From the NCBI RefSeq assembly GCF_003337555.1, contig NZ_QPJK01000005.1, forward strand, positions 534,787 through 598,786: DNA of 64,000 bases, read 5' to 3'. Under the pieces are notes generated by a model. The model was not told where the DNA came from. It worked only from the letters and a program-made list of their open reading frames with translations, and ran no database searches. The number at the start of each line of letters is the position of its first letter. Within the stretch, counting starts at the first letter, position 1. Below are positions 53,100 through 61,981 of the stretch, in pieces. A program made the translations under genes and the position numbers. Origin of the DNA: Pseudorhodoferax soli. GTDB lineage: Bacteria; Pseudomonadota; Gammaproteobacteria; Burkholderiales; Burkholderiaceae_C.

Positions 53100-54359
53100 G
53101 TGAGTTCCCCCGCTTCCTCTTCTTCCCCGACAGCCGCCGGCGGCGTGCTGCGCCATCCCGGCATGCGCGCCTTCATGGCCGCGCGCGTGGCTGCGGTGCT
53201 GGCCACCCAGGTGCAGGCCGTGGTCGTGGCCTGGCAGGTCTACGACCTCACGCGCGAGCCGCTGGCCCTGGCCTATGTGGGGCTGGCGCAGTTCATCCCC
53301 ATGCTGTGCCTGCTGCTGCCGGCCGGCGACCTGATGGACCGTTTTGCGCGCCGTCCCATCCTGGCCGCGGCCTGGGTGGTGTCGGCGCTGTGCAGCGCGC
53401 TGCTGTGGTGGCTGTCGGGCCACGGGGTGGCGGGCGTCTCGTCCATCTACGGCGTGCTGGTGCTGTACGGCGGCGCCCGCGCCTTTGCCGGGCCGGCGCT
53501 GCAGAGCCTGCTGCCGCAGATCGTGCCGCGCGAGCAGCTGGCCCAGGCGATGGCCGTCAACAGCATGCTGATGCGCAGCGCCACGATCACCGGCCCCTTC
53601 CTGGGCGGGCTGCTCTACGCCCTGGGCGGCGGCGAGCTGACCTACCTGGTGTGCCTGGGCTGCTTCTTGCTCGGAGCCGTGCTGCTGCGCTACGTGACGG
53701 TGGCCCACGCTGCGCCGCGCGCCGTGGGCGGCACGATCTGGACGCGCTTTGCCGAGGGCATCGGCTTCATCCGCTCGCGGCCCGTGATCCTGGGCTGCAT
53801 CTCGCTGGACCTGTTCGCCGTGCTGCTGGGCGGCGTGGTCGCGCTGCTGCCGATCTACGCGCACGAGGTGCTGCACGTGGGGCCGCAGGGGCTGGGCGCG
53901 CTGCGCAGCGCCATGGCCGTGGGCGAGGTCGGGATGGGCCTGTACCTGAGCGCCCGGCCGCTCAACCGGCGCGTGGGCGCGACCATGTTCGGCGCCGTGG
54001 CGGTGTTCGGCGTGGCCAACCTGGTTTTCGCGCTGTCGCACTGGTTCTGGCTGTCGTTCGCGGCGCTGCTGGTGGCGGGCATGGCCGACATGGTCAGCGT
54101 CTACATCCGCGGGGCGCTGGTGCAGTTCTCCACGCCCGACGCCATGCGCGGGCGCGTGCAGGCGGTCAACATGCTGTTCATCGGCTCGTCCAACGAAGTG
54201 GGCGAGTTCCGCGCCGGCACCAGCGCGGCCTGGCTGGGGCCGGTCGGGGCGGCTGTGGCGGGCGGCCTGTGTACATTGGGCGTGGTCGGCACCTGGGCCA
54301 CGGCCTTCGGCGGGCTGCGCCGGCTGGACCGCTTCGAAGAGGCCAGCCCGCCGCCTTGA
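53100..54359 (+). CDS. Major facilitator superfamily transporter (EntS/DHA3-like)
   Basis: A 419-residue inner-membrane protein with about 12 segments, starting at GTG 53100. MRAFMAARVAAVLATQVQAV is the first segment region, AGDLMDRFARRPI the loop 2-3 motif with its basic residues, and PALQSLLPQIVPREQLAQA the DHA3/EntS-type motif. Such proteins export siderophores, drugs or metabolites. The start lacks a good Shine-Dalgarno and the mRNA leader contains a strong terminator. Substrate unknown; it is divergent from the BMP importer. Confidence 0.87.
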   Translation: MSSPASSSSPTAAGGVLRHPGMRAFMAARVAAVLATQVQAVVVAWQVYDLTREPLALAYVGLAQFIPMLCLLLPAGDLMDRFARRPILAAAWVVSALCSALLWWLSGHGVAGVSSIYGVLVLYGGARAFAGPALQSLLPQIVPREQLAQAMAVNSMLMRSATITGPFLGGLLYALGGGELTYLVCLGCFLLGAVLLRYVTVAHAAPRAVGGTIWTRFAEGIGFIRSRPVILGCISLDLFAVLLGGVVALLPIYAHEVLHVGPQGLGALRSAMAVGEVGMGLYLSARPLNRRVGATMFGAVAVFGVANLVFALSHWFWLSFAALLVAGMADMVSVYIRGALVQFSTPDAMRGRVQAVNMLFIGSSNEVGEFRAGTSAAWLGPVGAAVAGGLCTLGVVGTWATAFGGLRRLDRFEEASPPP

Positions 54360-54480
54360 AGGCCCTGGGGTTGCCACCAGCTATGGCATACTGTTTCGGC
54401 GCAGAACGGTGGCTCCACCGCCCTGCGGAGCCGGATGGTCCCGCCTCGGGGCCATGGCAGCGAAACCGCAAGGAGGTCAC

Positions 54481-54519
54481 ATGACGAGATGCTTCACGGA
54501 AGGCGATGGCTTCGCATAA
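54481..54519 (+). CDS. 12-residue upstream ORF with strong ribosome-binding site
   Basis: AAGGAGGT at 54470-54477 is followed by ATG 54481 and the short frame MTRCFTEGDGFA, ending at TAA 54519. It overlaps the first 14 bases of the DUF4760 gene in another frame. Its Shine-Dalgarno is the best in this region, while the downstream gene has only GGAAGG. The ORF could couple or limit translation of that gene. The ATG might also be chance and the AAGGAGGT serve the DUF4760 start at longer range. Confidence 0.4.
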   Translation: MTRCFTEGDGFA

Positions 54520-55174
54520 GGGCGATCCGTCGTTCTGGAGGCCCAGCTTCGTGCTGGGCCTTTTGTTTTTTGCGGCCCTGATTTCGCTGGCCTTGTTCTT
54601 CTGGTGGCATGCCTGGCTGCGCCGCACGGCGCCGGGCGAGGCGCTGGACAAGCAGCAGATCGTGGTGCTGCTGGCGGCCTGGCTCGCCGTCATCGGCTGG
54701 ATCACCACGGCCTGGACCTCGATCCGCAATTCGGTCAAGCAGCACACCGTCAACACGCTGCTGCAGTCGCGCCTGTCGGCCACCTACATGGAGCGCGCCG
54801 ACCGGGTCAACAAGTTCTTCGGCGCCTACGAGGCGCGCCACTCGCTCAAGACGCGCGACCCCGATGCCGACCCGACCCAGGGCATCGCCGGCGACGACGA
54901 GGAGGCGCTGCGCTACATCCTCAACTACTTCGAATACATCGCCATCGGCGTGCGCCATGGCGACCTGCACGAGGCCATGCTGCGCGCCAGCCTGCGCTCC
55001 ATCCTGACCAAGACCACCTTCTACTCGCGCGACTGGATCGAGCGGCGCGTGGGCGGCGGACCCACGCTGGCGCCCAATCCGCTGCTGTACCGCAACCTGC
55101 GCTGGCTCTACCTGCGCTGGCGCGACGAGGCGCCGGGCAACGACCTGCGGGCGTTCTCCATGGTGCGTGCATGA
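54506..55174 (+). CDS. DUF4760 domain-containing membrane protein
   Basis: A 222-residue protein with two N-terminal membrane segments (about 12-34 and 50-70) and a cytoplasmic C-terminal domain. VIGWITTAWTSIRNSVKQHT followed by NTLLQSRLSATYMERADRV and then EALRYILNYFEYIAIGVRHG is the DUF4760 pattern. Function unknown. ATG 54506 has GGAAGG upstream and lies inside a 12-codon upstream ORF. It converges on MltB. Confidence 0.8.
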   Translation: MASHKGDPSFWRPSFVLGLLFFAALISLALFFWWHAWLRRTAPGEALDKQQIVVLLAAWLAVIGWITTAWTSIRNSVKQHTVNTLLQSRLSATYMERADRVNKFFGAYEARHSLKTRDPDADPTQGIAGDDEEALRYILNYFEYIAIGVRHGDLHEAMLRASLRSILTKTTFYSRDWIERRVGGGPTLAPNPLLYRNLRWLYLRWRDEAPGNDLRAFSMVRA

Positions 55175-55205
55175 TGCGTGCGCGACCGAACCGCCCCCGT
55201 CTGGC

Positions 55206-56288
55206 TCAGCGGTCCAGCGCCTCGCGCACCGCCCGCCCGAGCTCCAGCACCGCCATCGCGTAGTAGCTGGACCAGTTGTAGCGCGTGATCACGTAGAAGT
55301 TCTCGGTGCCGGCCACGTACTGCGGCGCCTCGGCCCCGTTCTGCAATTCGACCAGCGCCAGCGGGCCGGCATGCGCCAGCGCCTCGCCCTGCAGCACCGC
55401 ACCCTTGGCGGTGAAGCTCTCCACGCTGAAGCTGGGCAGGATGTCGGGCGCCAGCAGGGTGTCCATGTCGGCCTGCGCGGCGAAGCCGACCGGGTAGGTG
55501 GCCGGCATGCCGCTCTTCCAGCCGAAGGCCTTGAAGTAGTTGGCGACCGAGCCGATCACGTCGTCCACGCTGTTGAACAGGTCGACGCGGCCATCGCCGT
55601 CGAAATCCACCGCGTAGCGCACCCAGCTCGATGGCATGAACTGCGGCATGCCCATGGCGCCGGCGTAGCTGCCGCGCCAGCTGTGCGGGTCCACGCCGGT
55701 GCGGTCGGACAGGCTCAGCAGCTGCTCCAGCTCGCCCAGAAAGAAAGCCGAGCGTTCGGCCGCGCGCGGGTGGGCTCTGGGGAAGTCGAAGGCCAGCGTC
55801 GTCACCGCGTCGATGACGCTGAAGCCGCCCATCTGCTGGCCATAGATGGATTCCACGCCGACGATGCCGACGATGATCTCGGCCGGCACGCCGTAGTCGC
55901 GCTCGGCACGCGCGAGGGCTTCGCGGTGTTCCTGCCAGAAGCGCAGGCCGGCGCGGATGCGGATGGGCTCGACGAAGCGGCTGCGGTACACGCGCCAGTT
56001 CTTGGGTGTGCCGGTGGGCGCCGGCGTCATGAGCCGCTGCACCTGGGGCAGCAGCCGGGCCTGGCCGATGGCCTGGCGCACCCATTCGCGGTCCAGGTCG
56101 CGGCGCGCGGCGATGTCGTCGGCCGCACGCAGCACCTCGGGCCGGGTGGCGTAGAGCGGGCCGGTGGCGGGTGCGGCGGCCTTGGCGGCGGGGCGCTTCT
56201 TGGTGGGGGCGGCAGACTGGGCCTGGACGGCGGCGGCGAGCAGGGCGGCTGCCAGCAGCGTGAGGCCGGATCGGAGCAAACGGTTCAT
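55206..56288 (-). CDS. mltB: Lytic murein transglycosylase B family protein
   Basis: A 360-residue peptidoglycan lyase. The signal peptide ends in VQAQSAA with no lipobox Cys, so it is probably a soluble periplasmic enzyme unlike E. coli MltB. IIVGIVGVESIYGQQMG carries the catalytic Glu146; GAMGMPQFMPSSW and DFDGDGRVDLFNSVDDVIGS (a metal-binding-like loop) are family signatures, and EGFYVI-like ending is TENFYVITRYNWS. ATG 56288 overlaps the stop of the transglutaminase gene (ATGA), which places it in the MoxR operon. Confidence 0.9.
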   Translation of the reverse strand: MNRLLRSGLTLLAAALLAAAVQAQSAAPTKKRPAAKAAAPATGPLYATRPEVLRAADDIAARRDLDREWVRQAIGQARLLPQVQRLMTPAPTGTPKNWRVYRSRFVEPIRIRAGLRFWQEHREALARAERDYGVPAEIIVGIVGVESIYGQQMGGFSVIDAVTTLAFDFPRAHPRAAERSAFFLGELEQLLSLSDRTGVDPHSWRGSYAGAMGMPQFMPSSWVRYAVDFDGDGRVDLFNSVDDVIGSVANYFKAFGWKSGMPATYPVGFAAQADMDTLLAPDILPSFSVESFTAKGAVLQGEALAHAGPLALVELQNGAEAPQYVAGTENFYVITRYNWSSYYAMAVLELGRAVREALDR

Positions 56289-58324
56289 GCAGGGGAGGAT
56301 GGTGGTGGCCAGGGCAGGCGTTGGTACTCGCGCTGCAGCGTTGCCAGTTCCAGGGCCGGCGCGCGTGCATAGCGCTGCGCCTCCAGACGCAGCAGCCAGT
56401 CGCGCAAGGGCGCCAGCTGCTGCGGCCCGGCCGCGACAGCCGGCAACTGTACAAGCAGCTGGGCCAGCTGCCGGGGTGCGGCCTGCGGCGGCACGGCCAG
56501 GCCCGCGGCGCGCAGGCGCTCGCGCGCCTTGTGCAAGAGGCGCAACCAGGGATCGTGCTGGCGCCGGTCCCACAGCGTCCAGCCGGCACCGCCCAGGCTG
56601 GCCAGCACCACCAGGCCGATCAGCAGCCGGCCCAGGTCCTCCCAGTCGGGCGCCTCGAAGCCCAGCGCGCGCAGCAGGTCGAGCTGGCGGCTCTGCGTGT
56701 AGTTCAGCACCCACTGGTTCCAGCGGTTGTTGACGGCTTCCCAGGCCGCGCGCAGCTGGGCCGCGATGTTGGGGCTGACGTTGCCCACCGCCGTGGCGAA
56801 CGCCCCTTGCGGTGCGCGCAGCCGGTCCAGGCTGCCGATGCGGCCCGGCATGACGGCGCCCGTGGGGTCCACGCGCACCCAGCCCTGGCCGGCATGCCAG
56901 ACCTCCGTCCAGGCATGGGCGTCGCTCTGGCGCACGGTCCAGTAGCCGTCCACCGCGTTCATCTCGCCGCCCTGGTAGCCCGTGACGATGCGCGCCGGGA
57001 TGTCCAGGGCGCGCATCAGCACCACGAAAGCCGAGGCGATGTGCTCGCAGAAGCCAGCCTTGCGGTCGAACCAGAATTCGTCGGCCGTGTGCTCGCCGTA
57101 GACGCCGGGTTCCAGCGTGTAGCTGTAGCCGCCCGTGCGCAGCCGGTCCAGCGCGGCGGCGACGAGCGCAGCGCTGCCGGCTTCGGCGTAGCGTGGGTCG
57201 CGCCGCATCTCGGCGGCCAGTGCCAGCGTGCGGGGGTTGCTGCCTGCGGGCAGCTGCAGATCACCCTGGAGTTCGGCCGTGCGGCGCTGCGGGCCGTAGC
57301 GGAAATCCGTGTGGCTCTGGGCGCGGAAGCGCACCAGGTCGGTGATGGGCCGGTTCGCCAGCCAGGCCAGGTCCTGCGTTTGCAGGGCGGAGAGGCCGGC
57401 GAGTTCGGGCCGGCGCGAGGCCACGTCGAGCAGCAGCAGCCAGGGCCGGTTGTGCGGCTCCAGCGTGACCTCGTAGCTGGTCGGTGTGCCGGCCAGCTGC
57501 AGATTGCGCTGCGGCGCGGTGTTGAAGCTGAAGTCGCCGCGGCCCTGGCGCCACTGGCGGCCATCGAATTCGGACAGTACCGGCCCACGGAAGTACAGCG
57601 CGTCTTGTGGCGGCGGCTGGCCGTCGAAGCGGATGCGCATGGCGATGCTGTCGTCCAGCGCCAGGCTGGCGAGGTTGCCCACTTCCATGGTGGACGACAG
57701 TCCGCTGCGTCCGCTCATGGCGTCGCTCGGGATGCCCCACAGCGGTGCCAGCCGCGGGAACAGCAGGAACAGCACCAGCATGATGGGCGCGCCGATGGCG
57801 GCCATGCGCAGTGCATGGCGTGCCGACTCGGCCAGCGGTGGCCGGCCCACCGGCATGTGGGCGTTGACGAGCGCCGTCAGCAGGCCCAGCAGGCCGACCA
57901 GCATGGCGGCGGCCGTCGCCAGCGACTGCGAGAAGAAGAAATTCGTGAGCATCGTGAAGAAGCCCAGGAAGAACACCACGAAGGCGTCGCGCCGGGCGCG
58001 CAGCTCCAGCGTCTTGAGCGCCAGCAGCGAGACCAGCAGCGTGACGCCCGCGTCGCGGCCCAGCAGCGTGCGGTGGCTCATGAGCGTGAGGCCCAGCGTC
58101 AGCGCCAGCAGGGCCCCCAACCACCAGCGCGAAGGCAGCGGCCGCGCGCCGAGCGCGATCCAGCCGCGCCACAGCAGCACGCCGCCGGCCAGCAGGCTGC
58201 ACCACAGCGGCAGCCGCGGCACCTGGGGCAGCAGGATCCAGCCGATCACGGCGAGCAGGAACAGCGTGTCGCGGCCGTCGCGCGGCAGCTGGCCCGAGAG
58301 TCGGCCGGCCAGGCGATTCAGCAC
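56285..58324 (-). CDS. TgpA-like membrane transglutaminase (DUF3488 and transglutaminase core)
   Basis: A 679-residue protein starting at GTG 58324, overlapping the DUF58 stop. Residues 1-190 hold about six membrane segments (DUF3488). The periplasmic transglutaminase core has its catalytic triad in RKAGFCEHIASAF (Cys), SDAHAWTEVW (His) and VRVDPTG (Asp). A further membrane segment near 560 and a cytoplasmic DUF4129-like tail follow. TgpA is essential in Pseudomonas aeruginosa. With MoxR and DUF58 it forms a conserved envelope module of uncertain substrate. Confidence 0.9.
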   Translation of the reverse strand: MLNRLAGRLSGQLPRDGRDTLFLLAVIGWILLPQVPRLPLWCSLLAGGVLLWRGWIALGARPLPSRWWLGALLALTLGLTLMSHRTLLGRDAGVTLLVSLLALKTLELRARRDAFVVFFLGFFTMLTNFFFSQSLATAAAMLVGLLGLLTALVNAHMPVGRPPLAESARHALRMAAIGAPIMLVLFLLFPRLAPLWGIPSDAMSGRSGLSSTMEVGNLASLALDDSIAMRIRFDGQPPPQDALYFRGPVLSEFDGRQWRQGRGDFSFNTAPQRNLQLAGTPTSYEVTLEPHNRPWLLLLDVASRRPELAGLSALQTQDLAWLANRPITDLVRFRAQSHTDFRYGPQRRTAELQGDLQLPAGSNPRTLALAAEMRRDPRYAEAGSAALVAAALDRLRTGGYSYTLEPGVYGEHTADEFWFDRKAGFCEHIASAFVVLMRALDIPARIVTGYQGGEMNAVDGYWTVRQSDAHAWTEVWHAGQGWVRVDPTGAVMPGRIGSLDRLRAPQGAFATAVGNVSPNIAAQLRAAWEAVNNRWNQWVLNYTQSRQLDLLRALGFEAPDWEDLGRLLIGLVVLASLGGAGWTLWDRRQHDPWLRLLHKARERLRAAGLAVPPQAAPRQLAQLLVQLPAVAAGPQQLAPLRDWLLRLEAQRYARAPALELATLQREYQRLPWPPPSSPA

Positions 58325-59292
58325 AGGGCCAGCGCCTCCAGGCAGCGCCGCTTGTGGGCCTCGCCGCTGGCGGGCGCCAGCTCCACGCCGGGCACGCGCA
58401 GCCCGTACTCGAGGTCCAGCCGGTCGGCCTGCAGCACCCAGGCGCACAGGCGCGCCAGGCGCTGCTCGCCGTCGGGCAGCTGGGCCAGTGCGGGCTCCAG
58501 CCAGAGCTCGTGGCGCTGGGCCTGCTGGCTGTCGCGGCTGACCAGCTCGCCGGCCTTGGCGGCTTTCTTCCAGACCACGAGCTTGAGCGGGTCGCCACGG
58601 CGGTAGGCGCGCACACCATCGAATTCGCCCGTGCTGGCGGCCTGGCGTGCCATGGCGCCGCCGGCGCGCGGCTCGCCCGCGGGCAGCGGTGGTGGATGCG
58701 CCTCGGGCTGTGGATAGACCAGCACCTGGGCGGCCGGGCGCCACAGCGTCCAGACGCGGAAGGCGCCCATCGGGAAGCGCGTCTCCAGCGTGAGCGTGGG
58801 AATGGCATGCAGGCCGCGCCGCGTGGGCGCAAAGGCCACGTGCACCTGGCTGCGGCCGCCGGCCGGCACATCGACGAAGGCCTGCTGCCTGGCGGTGTCC
58901 AGCAGGCTCGCGGCGATGGCGTGGCGCGGCGTCTTGCGCGTGCTGGCCAGCTCCAGCGTGAGCGTGCTGCCGTTGCCCAGGAACTGCGGCTCCGGTGGCA
59001 GCAGGTGCAGTTGCAGGCCGCGCAGCGTGGCATGGCCCACGTGCATGCCGACCAGGGCGCAGCCGGCCAGCAGGAAGGTCAGCAGGTAGCCCAGGTTCAA
59101 CTGGTAGTTGATCGAGGCCAGCAGCAGCAACAGCACTGTGGCCGCCAGCATGAGGCCGGCGCGCGTGGGCAGGATGTAGATGTTGCGCTGGGTCAGCAGC
59201 AGCTGGTCGCTGCGCGGCAGCCGCGCCTCCCACCAGCGCCGCATGGCAGCCCGCCAGCGCGACCAGGGATTGAGGCGCGCGAGGGCCTTCAC
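58318..59292 (-). CDS. DUF58 domain-containing protein
   Basis: A 324-residue protein starting at GTG 59292 inside the moxR stop (GTGA). Two membrane segments lie near residues 45-90 (LMLAATVLLLLLASINYQL, LTFLLAGCALVGM). The cytoplasmic DUF58 domain has FDGVRAYRRGDPLKLVVWKK, its hallmark. Members act with MoxR ATPases as von Willebrand-like partners. The stop overlaps the TgpA-like start. Confidence 0.9.
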   Translation of the reverse strand: MKALARLNPWSRWRAAMRRWWEARLPRSDQLLLTQRNIYILPTRAGLMLAATVLLLLLASINYQLNLGYLLTFLLAGCALVGMHVGHATLRGLQLHLLPPEPQFLGNGSTLTLELASTRKTPRHAIAASLLDTARQQAFVDVPAGGRSQVHVAFAPTRRGLHAIPTLTLETRFPMGAFRVWTLWRPAAQVLVYPQPEAHPPPLPAGEPRAGGAMARQAASTGEFDGVRAYRRGDPLKLVVWKKAAKAGELVSRDSQQAQRHELWLEPALAQLPDGEQRLARLCAWVLQADRLDLEYGLRVPGVELAPASGEAHKRRCLEALALC

Positions 59293-60209
59293 GGCAGCGG
59301 CACGGCCTCGACCATGGCGCGCACCTGCTCGACGGCGCCACGCCCGGCGTCGCCCACCGGCACCAGCCGGTGCGCCACGGTCTGCGGCAGGATGGCCTGC
59401 ACGTCGTCGGGCGCGACGTACTCGCGCCCGGCGAGCAGCGCCTGGGCCTTGGCCGCACGCACCACGGCGATGCCGGCGCGCGGCGACAGGCCCTGCAGGA
59501 ACCAGCGGCCCGAGCGCGTGGCGGCGATCAGGTCCTGGACGTACTCGATCAGCGGCGGCGCCGCATGCACCTGCAGCACCTGGTGCTGCAACGCCTGCAG
59601 CTGCTCGCCGTTCAGCAGCGCGGGCAGGGCATCGACGAGATCGCGCCGGTCGTCGCCGGCCAGCAGCAGGCGTTCGGCCGCGCGGTCGGGGTAGCCGATG
59701 GAGATGCGCATCAGGAAGCGGTCGAGCTGCGATTCGGGCAGCGCGAAGGTGCCGAGCTGGTCCTGCGGGTTCTGCGTGGCGATCACGAAGAAGGGGCGCG
59801 GCAGCGGCCGCGTGGCGCCTTCGACCGTGACCTGCTTTTCCTCCATCGCCTCGAGCAGCGCGCTTTGCGTCTTGGGGCTGGCGCGGTTGATCTCGTCGGC
59901 CAGCAGGATCTGCGCGAACAGCGGGCCGGGATGGAAGACGAAGGCCTCCTTGCCGCGCTCGTAGACCGAAACCCCGGAGAGGTCGGACGGCATCAGGTCG
60001 GAGGTGAACTGCACGCGCGAGAACTGCAGGCCAAAGGTGCGCGCCAGCGCATGGGCCAGCGTCGTCTTGCCCACGCCCGGCACGTCCTCGATGAGCAGGT
60101 GGCCGCCGGCCAGCAGGCAGGCCACGCAATCCTGGACCTGGGCTTCCTTGCCCACGATGACGCCATTGAGCTGGCGCAAGAGGTCCTTGACTTTCTCTTG
60201 TACGATCAT
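59289..60209 (-). CDS. MoxR family AAA+ ATPase
   Basis: A 306-residue ATPase with Walker A PGVGKTT (44-50), Walker B ILLADEINRASPKTQ and sensor ATQNPQDQLGTFALPE. MoxR proteins act as chaperones that insert cofactors or remodel partner proteins. The next three genes (DUF58, TgpA-like, MltB) each start within the stop codon of the gene before, so all four are co-translated. ATG 60209 is 43 bases from the divergent deacetylase start; AACAAT nearby may be a shared promoter element. Confidence 0.92.
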   Translation of the reverse strand: MIVQEKVKDLLRQLNGVIVGKEAQVQDCVACLLAGGHLLIEDVPGVGKTTLAHALARTFGLQFSRVQFTSDLMPSDLSGVSVYERGKEAFVFHPGPLFAQILLADEINRASPKTQSALLEAMEEKQVTVEGATRPLPRPFFVIATQNPQDQLGTFALPESQLDRFLMRISIGYPDRAAERLLLAGDDRRDLVDALPALLNGEQLQALQHQVLQVHAAPPLIEYVQDLIAATRSGRWFLQGLSPRAGIAVVRAAKAQALLAGREYVAPDDVQAILPQTVAHRLVPVGDAGRGAVEQVRAMVEAVPLP

Positions 60210-60252
60210 CGCGAAACCTTACCCGAAAACAATAGCAAGCGAGACGACGGCC

Positions 60253-61206
60253 GTGAACCAGACGGGATACTTCAGCCACCGCGACTGTTGGAAGCACGAG
60301 ATGGGCCCCGGCCACCCGGAATGCCCGGAGCGGCTGGACGCCATCGAGGACCGCCTGCTCGCCTCCGGTGTGGGCGATGCGCTGGACCGGCGCGAAGCGC
60401 CGCTGGCCACCGTGAGCGACCTGGAGCTCGCGCACGGCCGCATGCACGTGGCCGCCATCCGCGGCATGACCGACAACCTGCAGGAGCAGATCATCGCGGG
60501 CGGCCCCACGCACGCGCAGATCGATCCCGACACCAGCCTCAACGTGCACACCTGGAACGCCGCGCTGCGTGCCGCCGGTGCCGCGCTGGCCGCAACCGAT
60601 GCGGTGATCGGCGGCGAACTCGAGAACGCCTTCTGCTCGGTGCGCCCGCCCGGCCACCACGCCTGCCGCGACCAGGCCATGGGCTTTTGCTTCTTCAACA
60701 ACGTGGCGCTGGCCGCCCGCTATGCGCTGGAGCGCCACGGCCTGTCGCGCGTGGCCATCATCGATTTCGACGTGCACCACGGCAACGGCACCGAGGACAT
60801 CGTGGCCGGCGACCCGCGCATCCTGATGGCCAGCTTCTACCAGCACCCGTTCTACCCGATGGACTGGCCGCACCGCCAGGCCGACAACCTCGTCAACCTG
60901 CCAGTGCCGGCCTACACGCGCGGCATGGACGTGCGCGAGATGATCGACATGCTCTGGCTGCCGCGCCTGGAGGCGCACAAGCCGGAGATGATCTTCATCA
61001 GCGCCGGCTTCGATGCGCACCGCGAGGACGACATGGGCCAACTTGGCCTGGTCGAGCAGGACTACGTCTGGATCACGACCTGCATCAAGGACATCGCACG
61101 CCGCCACGCCAAGGGCCGCATCGTGAGCTGCCTGGAGGGCGGCTACCACCTGGGCGCACTGGCGCGCAGCGTGGAGGCGCACATCCGCGTGCTGGCCGAC
61201 CTGTAA
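60253..61206 (+). CDS. Histone deacetylase family protein (HDAC/AcuC-like deacetylase)
   Basis: A 317-residue zinc hydrolase starting at GTG 60253; family members begin with the same TGYFSHRDCWKHEMGPGHPE segment, which favours this start over ATG 60301. RPPGHHACRD has the catalytic His pair, IIDFDVHHGNG the zinc Asp and His, and SAGFDAHREDDMG the other zinc Asp. It probably removes acetyl groups from lysines or polyamines in the cytoplasm. It is divergent from moxR across 43 bases. Confidence 0.9.
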   Translation: MNQTGYFSHRDCWKHEMGPGHPECPERLDAIEDRLLASGVGDALDRREAPLATVSDLELAHGRMHVAAIRGMTDNLQEQIIAGGPTHAQIDPDTSLNVHTWNAALRAAGAALAATDAVIGGELENAFCSVRPPGHHACRDQAMGFCFFNNVALAARYALERHGLSRVAIIDFDVHHGNGTEDIVAGDPRILMASFYQHPFYPMDWPHRQADNLVNLPVPAYTRGMDVREMIDMLWLPRLEAHKPEMIFISAGFDAHREDDMGQLGLVEQDYVWITTCIKDIARRHAKGRIVSCLEGGYHLGALARSVEAHIRVLADL

Positions 61207-61248
61207 CGCCCGCAGCGGCGCCGCCTGCTGCAGCTACCATGGGCCGGT

Positions 61249-61266
61249 GCACCCGGCGCCGGGTGC
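61249..61266. promoter_or_regulatory. Perfect 18-bp palindrome upstream of ParA-like gene
   Basis: GCACCCGGC is followed directly by GCCGGGTGC with no spacer or mismatch. It sits 43 bases after the deacetylase stop and 31 bases before the ParA-like start. It could be a dimer-binding operator or an mRNA hairpin. Confidence 0.45.
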
Positions 61267-61297
61267 GCGACCACACAACATCCCAGGGAGTGCACGC

Positions 61298-61981
61298 ATG
61301 GCAAACATCCATTTCATCGGTGGCGAGAAAGGTGGCGTCGGCAAATCGCTGACGTCACGCCTGCTCGCGCAGTACTGCATCGACCGGCAACTGCCGTTCG
61401 CCGCCTTCGACACCGACCGTTCGCACGGCGCGCTGCTGCGCTTTTACGCCGACTACGCGACGCCCGTGGCCATGGACCGCGCCGAGGCGCTGGACGCCAT
61501 CGTCGAGGCCGCCGCCGAGCAGCCCGAACGCCGCGTGCTGGTCGACCTGGCCGCGCAGACGCACGAGACGCTGGCGCAATGGATGGAAGAGGCCGGCCTG
61601 CTGGCCGTGGCCGCCGACGAGGGCATCCAGCTGACCTACTGGCATGTGATGGATGCCGGCAAGGACTCGGCCGACCTGCTGGCCAAGCTGCTCGACCGCT
61701 TCGGCGACGGCCTGCGCTACGTGCTGGTGCGCAACCAGGTGCGCGGCAGCGACTTCGCGGCGCTGGAGCAATCCGGCCAGCAGCAGCGCGCCGCGGCGCT
61801 GGGCGCCAAGGTGGTGCAGCTCAAGAAGCTCAGCGAGGGCGCTCTGCTCAAGATCGACGGCACCAGCAGCAGCTTCTGGAAGGCCACGACACCCGGCGGC
61901 GGCCTGGGCCTGCTGGACCGCCAACGCGTGAAGACCTGGCTGGCCGACAGCTACCGCGAGTTCGACGCGGTCGGCGTGTGA
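61298..61981 (+). CDS. ParA/MinD-like P-loop ATPase
   Basis: A 227-residue ATPase. HFIGGEKGGVGKSLTSRLL is a deviant Walker A of the ParA/MinD type (Lys12-type signature KGGVGKS). FAAFDTDRSHGALLRFY and VLVDLAAQTHETLAQWMEE follow as the Walker A' and B strands. No DNA-binding domain is present and no partner parB or site is nearby, so a chromosome-partition role is unlikely. The stop overlaps the start of a small ABC ATPase by 4 bases, so two different P-loop proteins are co-translated. GGGAG precedes the ATG. Function unknown. Confidence 0.82.
   Translation: MANIHFIGGEKGGVGKSLTSRLLAQYCIDRQLPFAAFDTDRSHGALLRFYADYATPVAMDRAEALDAIVEAAAEQPERRVLVDLAAQTHETLAQWMEEAGLLAVAADEGIQLTYWHVMDAGKDSADLLAKLLDRFGDGLRYVLVRNQVRGSDFAALEQSGQQQRAAALGAKVVQLKKLSEGALLKIDGTSSSFWKATTPGGGLGLLDRQRVKTWLADSYREFDAVGV

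Noticed and set aside
61298..61981. Plasmid or chromosome partition locus
   Set aside because: No ParB, no centromere-like repeats and no replication gene nearby; the ATPase is coupled to an ABC protein instead.
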